Part shown: positions 30,501 to 34,102 of the stretch, one piece after another
Position numbering within the stretch: the stretch's first letter is position 1
Layout of the letters: each line of letters opens with the position of its first letter
Assembly (NCBI GenBank): GCA_016179745.1
Contig: JACPCP010000008.1
Coordinates: forward strand, 1-34,102
Length of the DNA stretch: 34,102 nt
Direction of reading: 5' to 3'
Origin: Candidatus Omnitrophota bacterium
GTDB taxonomy: Bacteria; Omnitrophota; Omnitrophia; Omnitrophales; JACQLI01
Translations under genes and position numbers: made by a program
Notes under the pieces: generated by a model
Seen by the model: only the letters and a program-made list of their open reading frames with translations
What the model was told of the DNA's origin: nothing
Databases searched by the model: none

Positions 30501-30994
30501 TTTGGCTGTTGTCTTTTAAGGCTTTCCTCTAAAATTTCGATGTCCCGGAAATCTTGCTCCCGCCCTGCGTGTTTTTTCATTTGAATCAAATCCTCGGCTG
30601 CCACCGTTGGAATCTTCACCCTCCCCGATTGAAAGAACCGCTTCCGTCGATACGCCCGGTCAAAAGTAATGGGGCTGGTTGTCAGAATGTCGACATTTTC
30701 AAATGGGTTCTTTGGATTAATGAAGGTAAAAGCCAGCATTCCCTTTTCCTTGGCCCAACGTTCCCGGTTTTCTCTAACGGTAAACGCTTCAGGCGTGACC
30801 GGAACACGGGGGATAAACCCAAGCGCCTTAAACCCGGCGATTAATTTCTTTAAATTGGCCTCTTCCGAATCAACAAACAGATCCAGATCTTTTGTGAAGC
30901 GGGGATTGCCGTAAAGGATGGCGGCAACACCTCCGGCCACCAAGTATCTCACTTTTCTTCGATTAAACTCTCGGAAGACTTTTTCCAGAATCAT
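30497..30994 (-). CDS. Nucleotidyltransferase of the AbiEii/MNT type
   Basis: 165 residues. YLVAGGVAAILYGNPRFTKDLDLFVD is the nucleotidyltransferase core: the G-G helix turn, then the R-x-T-x-D-L-D metal Asp pair (Asp36, Asp38), with a third acidic residue in FENVDILT. The rest (AEDLIQMKKHAGREQDFRDIEIL) is the family's C-terminal pattern. Such proteins are often toxins or antitoxins that NMPylate or AMPylate tRNA or a partner protein, or abortive-infection factors. The small gene overlapping its stop is the probable partner. It is 29 bases from the end of apt. Confidence 0.82.
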   Translation of the reverse strand: MILEKVFREFNRRKVRYLVAGGVAAILYGNPRFTKDLDLFVDSEEANLKKLIAGFKALGFIPRVPVTPEAFTVRENRERWAKEKGMLAFTFINPKNPFENVDILTTSPITFDRAYRRKRFFQSGRVKIPTVAAEDLIQMKKHAGREQDFRDIEILEESLKRQQPK

Positions 30995-31023
30995 TTCGAT
31001 TCGTGATCATTCCAAAGAAAGGA

Positions 31024-31554
31024 TTAGTAGCGGATCAGGGAGAAGACGTTGTAATCCGTCAGCTTCTCCCTTCCCTTGAGGAAGGCAAGCTCCACGAGGA
31101 AGGCCACGGCCACCACTTCTCCTCCGAGCTTTTCCACGAGCCGGATCGCCGCCTCGGCGGTCCCGCCGGTCGCAAGGAGGTCGTCTACCACCGCCACCTT
31201 CATCCCTTTGAAAATGGCGTCCTGATGGATCTCGAGCTCATTGGAGCCGTATTCCAAATCGTAGGAAACCCGGATCGTCTCAGCGGGAAGTTTCCCCTTT
31301 TTCCGGACCGGGACAAAACCGGCCCTCAATTTATAAGCAAGGATCGGGCTCAAGATAAACCCTCGGGATTCAATCCCCACGATCGGGTCGGGGTGGACCT
31401 CTGCGAGAAAATCGGCCAGTTCATCGACGGCAAACGCCAGCGCCCCGGGGTCTTTTAAGATCGGCGTGATGTCCTTAAAAATAATCCCCTTTTTCGGAAA
31501 ATCCGGCACGTCACGAACCAGGCCTTTTAAGTCTTCCGGTGATTTGATGTTCAT
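31024..31554 (-). CDS. apt: Adenine phosphoribosyltransferase
   Basis: 176 residues, normal length. [15 protein letters not shown] (19-33) is the Apt N-terminal signature, GIESRGFI (60-67) the adenine-side loop, RKKGKLP the flexible loop and [12 protein letters not shown] (122-133) the PRPP-binding motif. It salvages adenine to AMP. The ATG overlaps the sigma-factor stop (ATGA), so the two are probably co-translated. Confidence 0.96.
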   Translation of the reverse strand: MNIKSPEDLKGLVRDVPDFPKKGIIFKDITPILKDPGALAFAVDELADFLAEVHPDPIVGIESRGFILSPILAYKLRAGFVPVRKKGKLPAETIRVSYDLEYGSNELEIHQDAIFKGMKVAVVDDLLATGGTAEAAIRLVEKLGGEVVAVAFLVELAFLKGREKLTDYNVFSLIRY

Positions 31555-32567
31555 TCGGAAATGTAATCCTCCAACTTTTCCTTCTGAAGCTCCAGCCGCT
31601 CCCGCGTCTTCTGGAGGGCCGTCACTTCGATTTGCCGGATCCGCTCCCGGGTAATGTCAAATTTCCTGGCCACCTCTTCGAGGGTGTGCGGCTCTCCGCC
31701 CTCCAGTCCAAAACGCAAAATTAAAATCTTTCTTTCCCGCTCATCCAGAGTCTTCAAAATTTCATGGATCCGCTGGTTCCGGAGCGATTCTCCCATCGCC
31801 TGCTCCGGCGAATGGGAGGCGTCATCCTGAATCAGGTCGATCAGTTCCGCCGTGCTGTCCAGACTCACGGGGGCATTCAAGGAGCCGGGCCGGCCGGCGA
31901 TATTTTCGATTTCCTGGATCTTGTGAACGGGCAGCTCCATGATCTTGGCAATTTCTTTCCGGGTGGGGATCCGGCCGAGCTTCTGCGTCAGACCGTCCCG
32001 CACCTTCCGCCACTTCGAGATGATGTCATACATGTAAACGGGGATCCGGATCGTCTTTCCCTGGTTGGAAAGGGCCCGCATGATCGCCTGTTTGATCCAC
32101 CAGGAGGCATAAGTCGAGAACCGGTAACCCCGCTTAGGATTGAATTTCTCGACCGCCCGCATGAGGCCCACGTTGCCTTCTTCGACCAGGTCTGAAAACA
32201 AAAGGCCCATATTGGTGTAACGCTTGGCGATGGAAATCACAAGGCGCAGATTGGATCGGATCATGTGGGCGCGCGCCTCACCCCATCCGCGGGCTTTCGA
32301 CTGGACTTTTTCGCCGAGCGAGATCTCCTCTTCCGGGGTCAGCAGCGGAATGTGTTCGATCTGCTGGAGGTAGATCTTCATCGGGGTCCGGTCGAGGGTG
32401 CGTTCTGTGTCCTCGATCACCCCCGCCTCGTCCTCCCTCTCTCTCTCCTTTTTCTTGAAAGACAAGACCGGCCCGGCGGGAGGTACGGGTTTTTTAGAAG
32501 GCGGGGAAAACGGATGGAGCTTTTTTCCCGTTTTCTTCCTAGTCCGAGTTTTTCTCTTTCGCTTCAC
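31551..32567 (-). CDS. rpoD: Sigma70-family RNA polymerase sigma factor (RpoD/RpoS-like)
   Basis: 338 residues from GTG 32567, which has GAGAGGA just upstream; GTG 32633 would add 22 residues but overlap ppdK. A Lys/Arg-rich N-terminus (1-45) replaces region 1.1. Region 1.2 ([20 protein letters not shown]), region 2 ([22 protein letters not shown], then [17 protein letters not shown]), region 3 and region 4 ([11 protein letters not shown]-type segment, then RERIRQIE) are complete. It may be the housekeeping factor or a group 2 relative; the lack of region 1.1 and of the long non-conserved insertion leaves this open. It lies between ppdK and apt. Confidence 0.9.
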   Translation of the reverse strand: MKRKRKTRTRKKTGKKLHPFSPPSKKPVPPAGPVLSFKKKEREREDEAGVIEDTERTLDRTPMKIYLQQIEHIPLLTPEEEISLGEKVQSKARGWGEARAHMIRSNLRLVISIAKRYTNMGLLFSDLVEEGNVGLMRAVEKFNPKRGYRFSTYASWWIKQAIMRALSNQGKTIRIPVYMYDIISKWRKVRDGLTQKLGRIPTRKEIAKIMELPVHKIQEIENIAGRPGSLNAPVSLDSTAELIDLIQDDASHSPEQAMGESLRNQRIHEILKTLDERERKILILRFGLEGGEPHTLEEVARKFDITRERIRQIEVTALQKTRERLELQKEKLEDYISE

Positions 32568-32598
32568 GAGTCCTCTCTGAACCCCTTTGGAACGTTTC

Positions 32599-34102
32599 TT
32601 ACGACTCTCCCTTCCGCTCGAATTTCTTGGCACGTTCCAACACCACAGCCTGAGCGGCGCCGAGACGGGCGATCGGGACCCGGTAGGGAGAACAGCTCAC
32701 GTAATTCATTCCGATCCGGTGGCAAAATTCGACTGAGCTCGGATCGCCTCCGTGCTCTCCGCAAATTCCCACTTTGAGATCGCGCCGGACGGAGCGCCCC
32801 TTTTCGGTCGCAAGCTTCATGAGCTCGCCCACGCCCTCCTGATCCAGGCTCTGGAAAGGGTCCTTTTCGAGAATTCCCTGCCGAAGGTAGTCGCCCAGAA
32901 AGACGCCGGCGTCATCCCGGGAATAACCAAACGTCATCTGAGTGAGGTCGTTCGTGCCGAAGGAAAAGAATTGGGCTTGCTCGGCGATCCGGTTCGCCAC
33001 GATCGCCGCACGGGGAATCTCGATCATCGTGCCGATCATGTAATTCACCGAACTCCCCTTTTCCTTAAAGACCTCTGCTGCGATTTTCTCCATTCGCTCT
33101 TTGAGAATGGCGAATTCCCGCACGGTCCCGATCAGGGGGATCATGATCTCCGGCAGAATTTTGATCCCCCGTTTCTTGACATTCGAGGCGGCCTCCAAAA
33201 TCGCGCGGACCTGCATGTCATAAATTTCCGGAAAGGATATCCCGAGCCGGCATCCCCGGTGTCCCAGCATCGGGTTGAATTCGTGGAGGGCCCGGACCGT
33301 TTCCTTTATCTTTTCGACCGAAACCTTTAGAACTTCGGCCATTTCACGCTGGGCCGCCTCATCGTGAGGAAGGAATTCATGAAGCGGCGGATCCAGGAGA
33401 CGGACCGTGACGGGAAGGCCCTGCATGGCCTCAAAGATGGCCTCAAAATCCCCCCGCTGCATCGGCAGAAGCTTTTCCAGCGCCCGGGCCCGCCCCTCGG
33501 AATCCTGGGCCAGGATCATCTCCCGGACGGCAATAATCCGGTCGCCCTCAAAAAACATGTGCTCCGTCCGGCAAAGGCCAATGCCCTCGGCGCCGAACTT
33601 CCGGGCCGTCGTGGCATCGAGCGGCGTATCGGCGTTGGCGCGCACCTGAAGTTTTCGAATTTCATCCGCCCAGCGCATCAGCTTTGAAAAATCCCCGCTC
33701 AGCTCCGGCTCCACGGTTTTTACCTTGCCTTTGTAAACAGCGCCGGCGCTTCCGTCGAGGGAAATGTAGTCACCTTCCCGAATCACCTGCCCCCCCGCCC
33801 GAAACTCCTTGGCGGAATAATCAATTTGAATCTCCCCGCATCCGGCCACACAACACTTTCCCATTCCCCGGGCCACGACGGCTGCATGGCTCGTCATCCC
33901 ACCCCGGGCCGTGAGGATGCCCTGCGCCGCATTCATCCCGCCGATATCCTCCGGCGAAGTCTCGATCCGGACGAGGATCACGGGCTCTCCCTTTTTGGCC
34001 TCTTCTTCCGCATCGTCGGCATTAAAGACGACCCGGCCCGTGGCGGCACCGGGAGACGCCGGAAGGCCCTTTGCGATCTGCTCCTTTTTCTCCTTGGGAT
34101 CA
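32599..34102 (-). CDS. ppdK: Pyruvate, phosphate dikinase, C-terminal part (5' end outside window)
   Basis: 501 residues are visible; the N-terminal ATP-grasp part lies beyond the right edge. The frame stays open from base 34101 down. [15 protein letters not shown] begins the phospho-His domain, and [17 protein letters not shown] holds the catalytic His. The PEP/pyruvate barrel follows with [71 protein letters not shown] and [17 protein letters not shown] (catalytic Cys). PPDK interconverts PEP, AMP and PPi with pyruvate, ATP and phosphate. It heads a probable ppdK-sigma-apt operon. Confidence 0.95.
   Translation of the reverse strand, partial: DPKEKKEQIAKGLPASPGAATGRVVFNADDAEEEAKKGEPVILVRIETSPEDIGGMNAAQGILTARGGMTSHAAVVARGMGKCCVAGCGEIQIDYSAKEFRAGGQVIREGDYISLDGSAGAVYKGKVKTVEPELSGDFSKLMRWADEIRKLQVRANADTPLDATTARKFGAEGIGLCRTEHMFFEGDRIIAVREMILAQDSEGRARALEKLLPMQRGDFEAIFEAMQGLPVTVRLLDPPLHEFLPHDEAAQREMAEVLKVSVEKIKETVRALHEFNPMLGHRGCRLGISFPEIYDMQVRAILEAASNVKKRGIKILPEIMIPLIGTVREFAILKERMEKIAAEVFKEKGSSVNYMIGTMIEIPRAAIVANRIAEQAQFFSFGTNDLTQMTFGYSRDDAGVFLGDYLRQGILEKDPFQSLDQEGVGELMKLATEKGRSVRRDLKVGICGEHGGDPSSVEFCHRIGMNYVSCSPYRVPIARLGAAQAVVLERAKKFERKGES

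Overview
The window is a protein-dense, GC-rich stretch of a Gram-negative-type bacterial chromosome, with almost every gene on the minus strand. A FadL-type outer-membrane protein, undecaprenyl-diphosphatase and mannose-sugar activation genes indicate a diderm. A secreted, multidomain ORF of at least 2,702 residues that runs off the left edge, with recurring R-[ASP]-E-[VA]-R linkers, is most like the giant proteins I associate with Candidatus Omnitrophota (OP3). The phylum is an inference; the window has no rRNA gene.

Layout. 1-8106 (-): N-terminal part of the giant ORF (signal peptide, TraB/ChaN-like domain, membrane segment, PEP-carboxykinase-like domain, pyruvate-carboxylase carboxyltransferase-like domain). 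8373-9443 (+): single-HKD phospholipase D-like protein. 9450-10031 (-): AbrB/RelE-type toxin-antitoxin pair with its own promoter and palindromic operator. 10219-10434 (-): Cys-flanked DUF378 membrane protein followed by a strong terminator. 10549-12376 (-): RHH antitoxin, Doc toxin and an rRNA methyltransferase translationally coupled to Doc. 12448-15768 (-): uppP, manC and a phosphomannomutase, i.e. envelope precursor supply. 15805-16375 (-): tRNA-Leu(GAG), a coiled-coil protein and tRNA-Gln(CTG). 16448-19878: a soluble histidine kinase with two small companions, a divergent XRE-cupin regulator, and two response-regulator proteins without output domains.

19954-28450 (-) is a compact housekeeping run with many overlaps: HIT hydrolase, gltX, a third stand-alone receiver, nadK, dxs, polyprenyl synthase, xseB, xseA, YmdB-type phosphodiesterase and 5-formyl-THF cyclo-ligase. 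Dxs and the prenyl synthase supply isoprenoid precursors that UppP later recycles as undecaprenyl phosphate; ManC and the mutase make GDP-mannose. 28493-29914 (-) is the FadL porin. 29915-30193 holds hairpin repeats, followed by tRNA-Arg(CCT) (+) and a nucleotidyltransferase pair resembling a toxin-antitoxin system. 31024-34102 (-) is a probable operon of ppdK (cut by the right edge), a primary-type sigma factor and apt.

No CRISPR array, insertion sequence, integrase or rRNA was seen. No gap between genes exceeds about 300 bases.
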